This document shows positions 11,791 through 22,721 of a stretch of 64,000 bases of DNA, in pieces (within the stretch, counting starts at the first letter, position 1; each line of letters starts with the position of its first letter). This DNA is from Durusdinium trenchii (lineage: Eukaryota > Sar > Dinophyceae > Suessiales > Symbiodiniaceae). The notes beneath the pieces are model-generated. The model saw nothing but the letters and a program-made list of their open reading frames with translations. It had not been told where the DNA came from and searched no databases. Position numbers and translations under genes: made by a program. Where the stretch lies: NCBI GenBank assembly GCA_963970005.1, contig CAXAMN010023695.1, positions 415,082 to 479,081 of the forward strand, given 5' to 3'.

Positions 11791-12391
11791 GTGCTCCATC
11801 AGGTGCCTTTTAGTTCTCAGGCATCCTCAACAGCTTCGCCCGCAGCTCACGACATGCCCAGAATTTGCAGGCCATGGTTTTCGTGTGGCAGTTGTCCACA
11901 TGCAACTTGATGGGGTCCTTCGTCTTGCAAATTCCAGCTGCAACACGACACAGGAGGATGTCCTTCACCGAGCCTGGCATGTCTCGGCGAGCGCGAACGA
12001 AGTGATTGGCCATCCTTGGGTCTACAGCAAAATAATGTCCGACCCCATAGACATTAAAGGTTCGATTGGAATACGCTGTCTTGAACCCACCCTCGATGAT
12101 CTGGCGCACATCGTCTGCACCATGCCACAGCCACATCTCCGCTTGACCCGGAAAACCTTCATTCACAGCTTGGAGATGAGTGTCGTATAAAGCCCACAAA
12201 GTGGGGTTTTCAACTCTCTGAATGGATTGCAGCTTGCAATCCTCTGGCACTTTCCCATCAAAGTATAGGGCAAGAGCCTTCCATTCTGCGGTTGTCTCTG
12301 ACACTGCCTGAGTGGATATCTCTTCATAGGAATGCCAGAATTTCCTTGAATCAATGCCTTTGCCACTCGCTTCCATTGCTACAAACAAGAC
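11700..12391 (-). pseudogene. PARP-type ADP-ribosyltransferase domain
   Basis: The minus-strand frame 12391-11810 encodes IQRVENPTLWALYDTHL, then EMWLWHGADDVRQIIEGGF, FNVYGVGHYFAVDP and VKDILLCRVAAGICK. These match the poly(ADP-ribose) polymerase catalytic fold: the nucleotide-binding His is in LWHG and the Tyr in GHYFA. The last beta strand (VEVIVFENNHAYPAYVF) follows in the same frame but only after an in-frame TAA at 11810-11812, so the domain is split by a nonsense codon. The frame has a possible AG|G acceptor at 12393-12392, and an upstream minus-strand segment, 12487-12918, may be the preceding exon. PARP-family enzymes transfer ADP-ribose from NAD+ to proteins. A single read error could also explain the stop. 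Confidence 0.65.
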
Positions 12392-12486
12392 CTGTGCTAT
12401 GTTTCATTCTGAAAAGATTGCGCCGTGAACCATGCGAACCATGAGAAACGCATCTGGTTTGTGCGTGTGTCTTCCATTATCTTCGT

Positions 12487-12918
12487 TCAGTTGGCATTCA
12501 GGTCAACACCTCCTGCTGGTACAAGTCCAAGGTGTTCTTTTGGGTGTAAACTCAAATGCAAAGTACTGGAGTTCAATAAAATGGACACACCAGTGTGCTT
12601 CACGTTGTCGAGCCAGTGACTTGAGCAGAAGCTGCTGGAAACAAACAAGGCAAAGGATGTGAAAACTTGAGAAGCCTGTTCCATCGAAACCACCATCCGT
12701 TTCTTTATCTCAACAAGTCCCAAAAAAGCACGTCTGCACACATCCATTTCTTCCATCTGTGCCAGCAAGTTCTCCAGCGATTCAGGTTCTGGAGCCACCT
12801 CCTCGGACACCTGAGGCGCCCGCTTCGGCGGAGTTGGAGTGCTTTGACTCTTGGATCGCTGAGTCAGTGGAAGCTCCTTACAGCTGATGGCTGAGCCAGT
12901 GAAAGTCCACCAAATCAT
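12487..12918 (-). CDS. Possible upstream exon of the PARP gene
   Basis: The minus-strand frame contains a coding-like stretch, SEEVAPEPESLENLLAQMEE followed by VCRRAFLGLVEIKKRMVVSM, which is acidic then helical, as is common in linkers before PARP domains. It lies about 100 bases upstream of the PARP exon on the same strand. I could not fix its donor site, and its 3' half looks like intron. No domain is recognised. Confidence 0.3.
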   Translation of the reverse strand: MIWWTFTGSAISCKELPLTQRSKSQSTPTPPKRAPQVSEEVAPEPESLENLLAQMEEMDVCRRAFLGLVEIKKRMVVSMEQASQVFTSFALFVSSSFCSSHWLDNVKHTGVSILLNSSTLHLSLHPKEHLGLVPAGGVDLNAN

Positions 12919-13613
12919 AACTCATGTCATTGCACTTTTGGACTGGCTGGTCCAAAAGTAAAATGCATTTCAAAAGAACTAACATAAACAGTAAACAGCC
13001 TTTTTCTTTCTGGTGATTGCTTAATCCTAGAAGACCCACAAATCCTGGCAGCTGGCAACCCACAGCGACCCTCCAACGTGACAGTCCTCGGGGCCCTCCC
13101 AGAAGAGAGCCGATGGCATCTTGGTCGAATCGAAGACAGTTGGGAACACCGAGCATGATCGCACCGGTTAAAATCTGGTCATCAGGATGTTGAGAGATTC
13201 TGTGGAATTACCTTGTCGAGCACACCTCTCACCTCTGTCTCAGGTACAGGCTAGCGCGACGGGAGGCTGTACCCTCGTGGCTTTACACCTTAAAAGCACT
13301 CCGAAACTTCAGAGAAACATCAAAGAAAAAGAATCATGCAAACGGAAACAAACCAAATCATGGTTGTTCCGAATCGTTTCAGCCAAGCTCTCAAAACACC
13401 AAGGCTCCCCACCAACGCTCCAACACCTCGAACATCTCTCCATCGGCCACGGGCTTCGGTTCCGCCAGCGGCTCCGCTGTGGGAGGTGATCCCGCAGCTT
13501 CTGCAGCCCGAGGGGCCATGGGAGCAGCCCGGGCCGCTTGGCGTTGCTCCCGGTGCTTCCGGTTCCGCGCGGTGGCCTTGCAATAAATTCCAGAGATGAA
13601 CTAATCAACTAAT

Positions 13614-13690
13614 CAACTAGTAGCGTCCTTGTTACTAGTAGCAAGGCCAGGAGCCCCTAGTAGCATCCTTTATACCAGTATATAATCAAC
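13614..13690. repeat. CTAGTAGC repeat cluster
   Basis: Contains ACTAGTAGCGTCCTTG, TTACTAGTAGCAAGGCCAGG and CCCCTAGTAGCATCC. The core is the palindrome ACTAGT followed by AGC. The same phrases recur at 14053, 16915, 17603, 28909 and 63466. Confidence 0.85.
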
Positions 13691-14052
13691 TTGGATCCAA
13701 GTTCATCCCAGTCCTTTGGCTGGACCCCACCCCGACCAGAATAAGGACAATAAGATAAAGCCATATATATAAAGCCCGCGCGAGGCCTCTGCAAGGAGGC
13801 TTGGCAACTGGAAAACCGACAGGAAGGGATTGTTGGCCTCAGGATGAATTGTGCTTTCACTGAATGATCAAGTCATAGTCATGTCAAGTGAACACTGAAT
13901 TTCCAGGAAACTCCCTCCACCAGTACACTCCGCTTCCAAGACTTCCGAGACCGCAACAGCCGCCATCATTCGTGGAGAGTCTTCTGCCACCCGCTCCGAC
14001 CTAAGAAGAAAACGACCGCTTCGCTGCCTCACCTCTGGGCACCTGCTTCACA

Positions 14053-14192
14053 CGTAGTAACAAGTGCATCGCTATTAGGAACACGTGCATCGCCACTAGT
14101 AGCAAGAAGCTACTAGTAGCTACTTGCTACTAGTCGTAATGCACTTGTTACTAGTAGCGATGCACTTGTTACTAGTAGCAAGAAGCTACTAT
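14053..14192. repeat. CTAGTAGC repeat cluster, densest copy
   Basis: At least six ACTAGT-type cores in both orientations, joined by short spacers such as GATGCACTTGTT and AAGAAGCT. Some spacers alternate with GCTACTAGTAGC, so local foldbacks are possible. Confidence 0.9.
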
Positions 14193-16914
14193 ACACCTCC
14201 TCCCTGGTGCCCCCACACCGACATGGTCTTCCGTCGTTGCGCCTGCTGCCGCGCCTCCACCTGGGGAGGAAGCGTTGACGCGGACGACGGGACGACGGTC
14301 CCGCGGCGGGACTGTTTGGCCGGGACGAGCGACAAGCGCCTCCGTCCAAGCGCGGAGTTGTTGTTGGGCCCTTGACCCAAAGAGCAGCAGCACCTGGGCC
14401 GTTCAAACGCTAGACATGTGCAGAAGGGTGAAGCAAAGATCCTGTTGGAAAGGGCGAATCGCTTTGAGCCTGGCCTGTGTTTTGGGGGGTTGATGGGCAT
14501 TTAAGATGTGGCAGTCAAAAGATTTATATACATGATGGAAGTGGGCGACGATGATGCAGGAAAGTCACTGGGTGAGGTGCATCATCAGCATGGTAGGTGG
14601 TGAAGCATGAAGAAACTAAAGACTTTGGCATGCAAGCATGTGAAGAATGTTCATGTTGTCGAGTTCCAGCGCAAGCAGATTGTTTCTTCTCAGCACCCTG
14701 TTACTGTTTCTTCTCAGGATCGTCTTTATGGTGCCGACCAGCCCTCTCTTCGTCTTTCATATTCCAAACTTTTGCTACATTGGGGGTCATAAGCAATATG
14801 TTGCTATGACACTATGAAGCACACAAGTTGTCAAGTCGCATCAAGTCCGTCGTCGTGCGTAAACTGACATAGCCCTGGGCCTGGGTTCAGTTCTGTTAAT
14901 GTACCTGTAACACTGCCACCAAAACTAGGGCGGGGATTTGACTGTCGTTGGAACTTGTTTTGTAGTGCAAAGCTTGCTAGCAACAGCTGCAGGTGATGAA
15001 GTGGAACTGGAGGAATTACCTTGCAAAGAATCTGTTGCTATGACTGTCCTTCCTTCATGACAAAGCACACAACCTGTCTCACAACGGAAGAGACAAACAA
15101 CACTTGTGATGTCAAGCATGCGAAGCGCAGGCTGGCCTGCTCTGTGTGTCTAACTCGTGTCTGTGTGTGTGTGTGTGTCAGTTTTCTCTTCTTGAAAATC
15201 TTCGTCACTTGGAATGGACACTTGGAACTGAAGCATAGAAAAAGTCATGCTCAGTTGTGGACAACAAAAAAGCACCCTCACGGTCCGCGTTCGTGCGGCA
15301 TGCGCTTGCCTTTTTTCAAGATAGAATGCTTGTCAGTGCGGTTGTTGCATACTTCATAAATTGCACGTGTTGGTAGTTCCGGGAACCTATCAACGTCACG
15401 TCAGCATACATTTGGGTGCAATAGGCTTGCTCATTCTCTCATTTAAGCAATTGTGGTCAGGGGCCTTGTCCCATTCTTGCAAAAAAGACCCAAGTTGTTA
15501 TAGTGAAAGAGATGGAGGTGATGTTTACCAAACAGCCACAGCTTTACAGCACAAATGTAAATGTACAAACATCAGAACATACATAACATAGTAATACGTA
15601 ATACATATCATATATCACTTCACATGAAATCACGTCAATCAGGGTACCCGTCAGTACCTCAAAGGAGCAAACGGTGGGTTCCGAAAAGGGGCTTCTATAA
15701 TTTATATCTGAAAAATAATCGCACAGCTCTTAAAAGCCAACAAGTTGAGAAGATGTTGCACAATGCTCGCTTGTTGACTGGTGATAACGAAACTTCCAGT
15801 GCAATGACATGAAATTGTCACTTCCCTGGCTTTGTACGACAGCTCTATTTCTGAGTTGCTCGCATCAGCACCATGCTGTGAAGCCTGCCAACATCAACAT
15901 CACACAACGTACGTACAGGCGTTAAACAACACATGCACAAAGAAATGATGATGAATCACTCAGGTTGTTAAATGTGTATCACTGTGTACCAGTGCTTTCA
16001 AGCCATCACGAGAGTAATCCACTGTAAAGGAACCATGCTTGGTTGGCGTCCGACCGGCATTCCGGTCGTGCATGCTTGTTCGCTGAAAAACGGCGCCTCC
16101 ACCAGGTCTCCTAGCTCGGTGGTCACCAACAAGATCTCTCTGGGCATCAAATCCTCAAAGTTCAGATCCAAGTGATCCAACTTCCCAACGGAGATCACTC
16201 GGCCACCCAGCCTGGCGAGACAAACGGAGGCTTCGTTTGGGTGTCCAGGGTTTTGAGAGATAGTTTGGAGTTGGAGAGAAGATGATTATGAAGGAAGGAA
16301 CGCTTCAATGAATAACAAGCCGATGGACTGGAACTGACCTCCTGCTTTCCAATTGCAAGCGACCTTGGCTAATAGACGCGTGTTCACTATCGTCACAAAC
16401 CCACTGCACGGACAAGGAATGATTCATGATCGTGAAAAACCTCAGCTAACAAGAACTGTCCAACTCTACCTCGCCATTTCAAGGGGCAAGCTCTTTGCGC
16501 TTTAATTTGTATCTTCCCAAGCTTCTCCTCCACCCCTTTTTGTGCTGACCTCTTCATCTTCAAGGCAACGGATTCCAGTGTACCAGTGGCATCCATCAAC
16601 GGCCTTCCATCGACCAAAACCATCCAGCAGTGGCCTTCTGAACTCATCTTCCAATCTGAACTCATCTACCTACTCCACTTCTCCACTCTTTCGGCTGTCT
16701 GCTATCACTGGTCTCATTCAACAACTTCTTCATTTAAACAGCGCCGCAGAACTTCCACTGCCGAGGACGCGAACATGATGCTTCCGTACTTCGTCTGCAA
16801 TCAGCTTCTCTTTCTGTCACCCCGATGGCTGAGCGCCCGAACGCCATCACATCCAAGGCAGCCGCACTCCACTTGGGCTGAAGTAAAGGAACCTGGTTTG
16901 GACAAAAACGAAAT

Positions 16915-16963
16915 ACTACTAGGAACAAGAAGAAGCTAGTAGCTCCTGGTTACTAGTAACAAG
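16915..16963. repeat. CTAGTAGC repeat cluster, short
   Basis: Contains GCTAGTAGCTCCTGG and TTACTAGTAACAAGG, variants of the same repeat family. Confidence 0.8.
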
Positions 16964-17602
16964 GGAGTCACTGAGCCACACTTCCGCCACAAGAACTCGT
17001 TCCCTTCGACTCCATCTGAGGGCACCTGCAAGTCTGCACAAAGCTCCACGGCAGCTTCCAGCCAATGGTCCAGCTGGTCACCCTCCTTTCCAACAATGGT
17101 CGGTATGGTATGAAATCCAGAAACAAATGGAAAAGTGGCAGCCAATCCTGGAAACCATTTCAAAGCCTGCCTACTATATTACTATATCCCTACTCTGCCA
17201 CAAGGACGCCTAGCTGTTCATTCAAAGTGGACAGACTTCTCCTGGGCGTCCCAATAACAAAGATCTGCGTTCTCAACGGAGTCCGCTCGTCGGACATGCC
17301 CAGCTTTCACTAGGCCTTGGCCACACGAGCAAATCTGGATGGCACCCAGCTTTGCCGCAGTTTGCCAACCATGGACTTAAAGCCAAAATGAAACAGTGCA
17401 ACTTTAGTACAACCCACCATAAAGCACAACCCGCCAAAAGCCTGCAAACACATCTTACTTCCCTCAGAGAGATCTCCGACCCACTCCTCCATCTTCAAAC
17501 GTTTCCCGCCTTCCAGCGGCGGACGCCGGTGCACCAGCTCCGTCCATCGCCGCGGCTTGACGAAAGTGCCCAGCCTTGACGTGAAAGCGAGCCAGGTGAT
17601 CT

Positions 17603-17762
17603 TGCTAGTAGCGATGCACCTGCTACTAGTAGCTTCTTTCCACTAGTAGCGATGCTTGGCCCTAGTAGCGTCCTTGCTCCTAGTAGTAAGGCCAGGAGCC
17701 CCTACTAGCTTCTTGCTTCTAGTAGCTTCTTGCTAGTAGCGATGCACTTGCTACTAGTAGGA
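17603..17762. repeat. CTAGTAGC repeat cluster
   Basis: About nine CTAGTAG cores in 160 bases with spacers GATGCAC, CTTCTT and GTCCTTG, and the phrase GGCCAGGAGCCCCTACTAG, which also occurs at 13645 and in reverse at 28908 and 63480. Confidence 0.9.
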
Positions 17763-18094
17763 ACAGGAGGTTATCAAAATACGCAGAGCTCAGAAGTGAT
17801 CCAATTGCAATGTGAGAATGTCTCAGTATGACTGAATGACTGTCAGAATAACTGTCCATTTGGAGGGAATGACTGCTCAAAATGTCAGGGCTGACATGGC
17901 ATGAAAATAGGCGTGGATTTGCATCCCTAGGAATTGCGCAAAAAGTGGAGCAAAATGCCTTCTTCCACCCAATCAACCCAAAACTCCCAAGTACAGCACA
18001 TTCTTTCCAAGAGCATGTTCTGCGATCTGCTGCTGACTGATCGCTCACTCTTCTTGCTCTATACATTCAAGTTCATGCTGGCCAACATCAATGC

Positions 18095-19366
18095 TCAGCG
18101 CTGCACAGATTCCACTACATCCTTGAAGGTGTAGAAGCCCTTCGCAGCAGCCACTGCATCAAGAGGATTCACCTTGGAGAACATGTTGTTGGGCACCGAT
18201 CCATCGGTCACAGCGGCCATGGCATTGTACACATCCATCACGGTGGCCTTTGGCACCGATGCAACAATGCGTCCGATGGCGGCATTCACGGCCTCATAGT
18301 CTGCAGCAGAGGTCACTCCCTTGGCATCGATGCTGCCAATGGCCTCAGCATCTTGGAAGATGCTTTACTGTTGAAGCAGGAATCACAAAGCCTTCAAAGC
18401 CTTTGAAAAAATTGCATATACTACTCATATACTTAGGAAAAAAACACAAAGGCCCATTCATGAAGGCAGCCTTTACAAAGAAAATACAGCCACACAGTCC
18501 ACGAACCAAGTGGCCTTGTGGTGAGCCTGAGCAGCGGCTTTCAACAAGTTTCCGTCCATCTGGCTTCCCATCACGATCATCTTGTCAATGGCTTTCACCA
18601 CCTTTGGGGCCGTGGTGTCTGGCAGCGGCTTCAGGTAGACATCAGAGAGCCAGTCCACCTCTTTCAAGAAGGGGTAGGATGCATCTGAAAGAGCTTTCGC
18701 AGCCACCCCAATCTTGTCCCCACTGGGGACGGTTGCAGGCGCACCAACTGCGGTGACTTGGTTCTTCTCGACCACATCCTTAAAGGCCAAGAAGCCGGCG
18801 TAAGCCTTTTCAGCATCTGCGCCGTTGACCAGGGATTTCATGTAGGCAGGCACACCAGGGTCCGTGATGTCCTTCACGGAATTGTAGACGTCCATGACCT
18901 TTGCCTTCGGAACAGATGCCACCACACGGCCCAAAGCTGCGTTCACCGCATCCCAATCAGCCCGGGAAGTCACACCGTTGGGACCCGAGATGCTTCCGAT
19001 GGCCTTATGATGAGCCTCCGCGGCTGCCTTCAAAAGCTTGGGGTCCGCTGCCGCTCCCATCTCGATCATCTTGTCAATTGCCTTGAGGGCCTTCAAGGGT
19101 TGGAACTTGCCTGGGGCTTGGAGAAAGATTCCGTTGTTCCAATCCACTTCCTTCGCAAAGTCATACGAAGCGTCACCAAGCTTCTTGGCTGCATCACCGA
19201 TCTCGTCGGCAAAGGCTGCTGGAGCCAACATCATGCTGGCAGCCGATGCTGCTGCCACAGGTGCATGCTTTCGCAAAGGCGCAGGCACAAAGCTCCAGCT
19301 GCAGAAGTTGTACATAGCTACCAGCAGAGCAGCCACCGGCAAAGCCTTCCACGCAGAACGTGCCAT
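18095..19366 (-). CDS. PCP: Peridinin-chlorophyll a-binding protein, plastid precursor
   Basis: Two exons, 19366-18515 and 18343-18095, join to about 366 residues, the size of the long two-domain form. The start is the ATG at 19366-19364 (MARSAWKALPV). A hydrophobic leader with SWSFVPAPLRK, then an alanine-rich second segment ending APAAFA, suits targeting to the thylakoid lumen; the mature chain begins near DEIGDAAKKLGDASYDF. The mature part is an internal duplication: DEIGDAAKKLGDASYDFAKE and KIGVAAKALSDASYPFLKE start the halves, and both have KAIDKMI, HHKAIGSI, VNAALGRVVASVPKAKVMDVYN or close variants. Helices of each half bind peridinin and chlorophyll a in a soluble antenna complex feeding photosystem II. 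A GC-AG intron splits the second half. A pyrimidine-AG site about 17 bases before the ATG could accept the spliced leader. Confidence 0.95.
18344..18514 (-). other. GC-AG intron in the PCP gene
   Basis: Exon 1 ends ...CACAAG and is followed by GCCACTTGG; exon 2 is preceded by GATGCTGAG and begins GCCATTGGC. Splicing AAG to GCC restores the protein phrase HHKAIGSI seen without an intron in the first half of the same protein, so the borders are well fixed (171 bases). The donor is GC, not GT. AGGCCA occurs at both borders. A perfect 7-base hairpin (GCATCTT/AAGATGC, 18348-18363) sits next to the acceptor. Confidence 0.85.
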
Positions 19367-20606
19367 GATTTCGATCAGAAGGGCTGGAGAGCACTTCGCC
19401 GTCAAGAGTCAAAAAGTAGATCCAAAAACTTACAAAAGCTCACACCATCTCGCACGCACTGTGTTCAATGGTCTCGCATGGTCAGTTGCAAACACTGAAC
19501 AATTGAGAAAGGAACATGTTCGTGCTGATCATACCCTGTTCATTACACCATCGCCATGCTCTGGGGCATGGTCTCAAAGATTCTGGGCCGCTCTGGCAGG
19601 CTTGACAATGCCTGGCTCAGCAGGTCACTGAAAGACTGAAAGACTAGAGATGTCATCCAATGAAGGGCTGAGAAGGTCGATGTCTGGCAGGTTTGACTTG
19701 AATCTCATGAAGGGCTGAGCACAAGCTGTAGAAATGACGGCGTCAAGGGGAGACAGAGTCGCCTCAGCAGATTGCTTGCCCTCAAAGTTCCTGCAGCAAT
19801 TTGCACAATTTAAGCCGAGTCGAGAAAAAACAAAATCATCTCTCTGGCCGTTATCAGCACGTGAAAATACCATGTTCCAGATCTGTTTGGCAGTCCTTAA
19901 AACAAGCTCACCAGAAGACCACGAAGCCAAAGTATCCTTGGCACAATCTGTTGCTAAGACTTTCCCACAAAATAGCTAGCATCCACTAAGCGCTTAATGG
20001 CTTCTTCTATACCAAATATGTCTCAACTTTCGGCGAGGCCTTTTTTCCCCGTGTCCATCACCCACACAGGTCCGAAAGGCAATTCCGCATGAACCTCACA
20101 GCCTCACTGACATCCGAAGACCCTGGGCTCCAAGCCGGCATCCCTCCTTCACGCAGGGCGGCAGACTGCACCTGCACACCAAAAATGCGACGGCAGCAGT
20201 ACGCCTTCCGTTTCAGTGAAAAAGGCACGACGCCTTCGCAGGCAAAGCATTCCCCGTAACTGCAGCGACCTGACTTTCCAACAATCATCAACAATCCACT
20301 TCCTTGACCAAATGTTGTAGCCCCTGTGTGTGTGTGTGTGTGTCAAGTTCCAGGAATGTCCCACAAATGTCCACATTGATATGTCCACATTGACTTCCAC
20401 AAAAGCTGGGCCGCGGCACCAACTTCTCCCGCTTGGCCAACTCCTGCGCGGAGCGAATGGCACCCGCGCCGCATGGGCCCCACAGCCCGCCGCCCAGTCG
20501 TAGGGACGAGGCCTCCAGAGGCGGCGGCTTGGGACAAAAAGCAGTTTGTGGTTGACACTTCTGTAAAATGAATGACATATCATATCTATATATTCTTTCT
20601 ATGTTA
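19367..20606. other. Intergenic stretch, nothing identified
   Basis: No domain-bearing frame. It holds a (GT)n microsatellite at about 20323-20342 and a GC-rich piece near 20400-20530. It ends in a TA-rich site where the copia element inserted. Confidence 0.5.
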
Positions 20607-20612
20607 GTTATA
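20607..20612. repeat. Left target-site duplication
   Basis: GTTATA directly before the 5' LTR, identical to the six bases directly after the 3' LTR. Copia-type integrases usually leave 5 bases, so the sixth may be chance. Confidence 0.75.
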
Positions 20613-20850
20613 TGTGAATTTGATGGAACCCTTCGAATGAATCAACCAAGCAGTTCGATCCGACGGCAGCGGCAGTTCGAAGCAATCGAGCATGTGTACG
20701 AGGATGCCAAACAAAATGTTTGGCTCAAGGGTTGAGCAGACTCACAGGAGGACAGGACACGGCTGAAACAAGCACGGCCGCTTGGGGGACGTTTGATAGG
20801 AGGTAGGTTGTAGGTAGGGAGCTACCTTTGTGGTTCCTATCGGAATCACA
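20613..20850 (+). repeat. 5' LTR of the copia element
   Basis: 238 bases from TGTGAATTTG to GGAATCACA, matching 28194-28443. It carries the spliced-leader-like string TTTGGCTCAAG at 20719-20729 and an AGGTAGG-rich 3' part. The ends form the expected TGTG/CACA inverted termini. Confidence 0.93.
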
Positions 20851-20851
20851 T

Positions 20852-20864
20852 TGGTAGCGGAGCC
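20852..20864 (+). other. Primer binding site
   Basis: TGGTAGCGGAGCC begins two bases after the LTR and is close to the complement of the 3' end of initiator methionine tRNA, the usual primer of copia elements. The same string in reverse marks the second element at 37604-37616. Confidence 0.8.
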
Positions 20865-20894
20865 TAAAGTGGCTTCTGTAGGACAGAATAAGCC

Positions 20895-22219
20895 ATGGAG
20901 GGTTCTGGGTCATCGACAGATGACAAAAGTTCAGGTATCTGGCGTATGCTGCCTTCGTTCGATCCTAGCACGGACAATGCTCGCGAGTATCTGGCCAAGG
21001 TCAAGTTTCTTGATGGCATTTGTCCAAAGAAGGACAGACCAATGTTGGCGCCCAGGCTGGCGATGCTTTGTAAAGGAACAGCATGGCATCAAGTCCGAGC
21101 CCTTGCTCCAGAGTTGTTGACAGATCCTGAAGAACAGGGATAAAGCACTACCTAGCTGCCCTCGAAAGCTGGGAAGAGAGTTCAGAGCTTCGAACGTTTG
21201 AATTATTCGATCGTGCAATTTACAAGACGATTCAGAAGCCGGACGAATCCACGCAGAGCTATGTAAACAGGTTGATGGTGGCTTTCGATGAAGTTGGAAC
21301 GGACACCACCCTGAAGTCAGTCATTGCATTCATCCTTCTCAAGCAGAGCAGTTTGAACCATGAAGATAAGAAGAAGGTCTTGACGATGACCAACGGGGTT
21401 CTTGAGAAGACTGCACTTGAAGGAGCAATGAGGTCATTGTCTACGAACGTGTTGACTGGTTCAGGAACAGTGGAAAAGAAAAAGATTTACCCCACCAACT
21501 TCATTGAGCCCGACGAGACAGAGTTCAACAAGGACATCAACCATACATATGCTATGAGTCATGAAGATGAAGAAGAGTTGACCTATGAAACCATCGAAGC
21601 AATGGCTTCGTGGGGGGATGCCGATGCCCTCACCGTCGAGACTTTTGAGAAAGATTTGGAGGAATTGATGCAAGAAGTCCCTGATCTTCATACAGCCCTG
21701 GTCTCATACCATGAAGCTCGTGCCAGGATCAATGAGCGCAAGCAAAATCGTGGGTTCTGGCCTGCTGGACAAAAAGGGTCTGGAAAGGGGTACAAGTCTG
21801 GATTTCAGAGCAGTGGTTCAAAAGGTTTTCGAAAGGGCAATTCAAAAGGAAAAGATGAACTACTTCAGCGTATTGCTAGAACGCACTGCAAGAAGTGTGG
21901 CGAACTAGGTCACTGGAAGGCCGAGTGTCCGAACAAGGCCAATGATTCAGTGAACATCGTGACTCAAGAGGCCTTTGATGAGACAGATCAGGTGGTTTTC
22001 GAGACCTTGAGCCTGACCGAGATCGAAGAGGTTCGCGTGGTTGAAAGAGTTGAAGGGTTCACAAATGAAAGCAAGTGTTTCCACTTCGAGCATGCCTTCG
22101 TAGGAATTCATCAAGAGCTTAATTCAATCGATCCTAAGGGAGACATCAAAGTTAAAATGCAGCAGTTTTTTGCAAGTCGGCCAGGCAGAGAGAGCAGAGC
22201 ACCCACAACCCGATCCTGA
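20895..22219 (+). pseudogene. gag: Copia Gag with CCHC zinc knuckle, frameshifted
   Basis: The ATG at 20895 opens MEGSGSSTDD and runs to a TAA at 21141-21143. The coding sense continues from about 21131 in another frame (IKHYLAALESWEE, FDRAIYKTIQKPDESTQSYVNRLM), so one base has been gained or lost near CAGGGATAAAG. The second part contains an acidic stretch, a basic glycine-rich stretch (GQKGSGKGYKSGF) and the nucleic-acid-binding knuckle CKKCGELGHWKAEC (C-X2-C-X4-H-X4-C) at about 21887-21928. Gag packages the element RNA in virus-like particles. The frame ends at a TGA (22217-22219), after which pol continues in the same frame, so that single stop separates Gag from Pol. Confidence 0.88.
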
Positions 22220-22721
22220 AGGATCAAATCCGCCTGTTTCCAAGCTGTACCAGTAAGACTGGTCAAGAAGCCTTCAACACCCAAGGCTATGCAGCGAAGT
22301 GTCATTGGATCTGAGAACCTTCCTCAGATGATGCAGTTGTTGGATCCCGCCACTCGAGCCCGCATAAAGGAAAAGGCAAGCTGCATAGGATTTTGTTTTG
22401 GCAATAACCAGATTGAGTATAGCTTTAAGCAGGTGTGGATCCCCATAAGGAATGGAGCACAACAGATTTGGTTGGTCATTGAAGTGGTTCCCAAGAGCAC
22501 CCCATTTTTGTTGTCCATTCAGACCATGAGGAGACTAGGAGCCGTTCTTGATTTACAACAAGGAACATGCTTTTTGCAAACTCTAGGTAAAGCCATCCCA
22601 TTGAAGCAAGGCACCACAGGTCTTTTGATGATCAGTTTAGCCGATCTTTGTCAGAAGCCAACCAAAGCCACGTTCGTCGCTTCACCAACCGAAGAGCCAG
22701 CAGCCAGTGTAGTGTCAAGAG
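22220..22721 (+). pseudogene. Degenerate aspartic protease region
   Basis: In frame with Gag after the TGA, the translation reads KAMQRSVIGSENLPQMM, then IGFCFGNNQIEYSFKQVWIP, and STPFLLSIQTMRRLGAVLDL. The spacing suits a retropepsin-like protease of copia elements, in which a DTGA-type catalytic motif normally stands just before a hydrophobic SVIG-like strand. Here that place reads TPKAMQRSVIG and the catalytic Asp-Thr-Gly is not visible. The protease is therefore probably inactive, or its active-site codons were deleted. The later strand with LLSIQTMRRLGA is conserved-looking. Confidence 0.6.

Larger units (their letters stand above)
12919..18094. other. Non-coding, rich in CTAGTAGC repeats
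   Basis: No recognisable coding region. The stretch holds three clusters of a short CTAGTAGC-type repeat (listed separately), a (GT)n run near 15162-15178 and GC-rich segments around 13450-13580 and 14210-14390. Open frames here are short and lack domains. Confidence 0.5.

Noticed and set aside
16390..16665. Minus-strand frame with MVLVDGRPLMDATGTLESVA
   Set aside because: Possible exon-like sequence but no family and no supporting splice partner.
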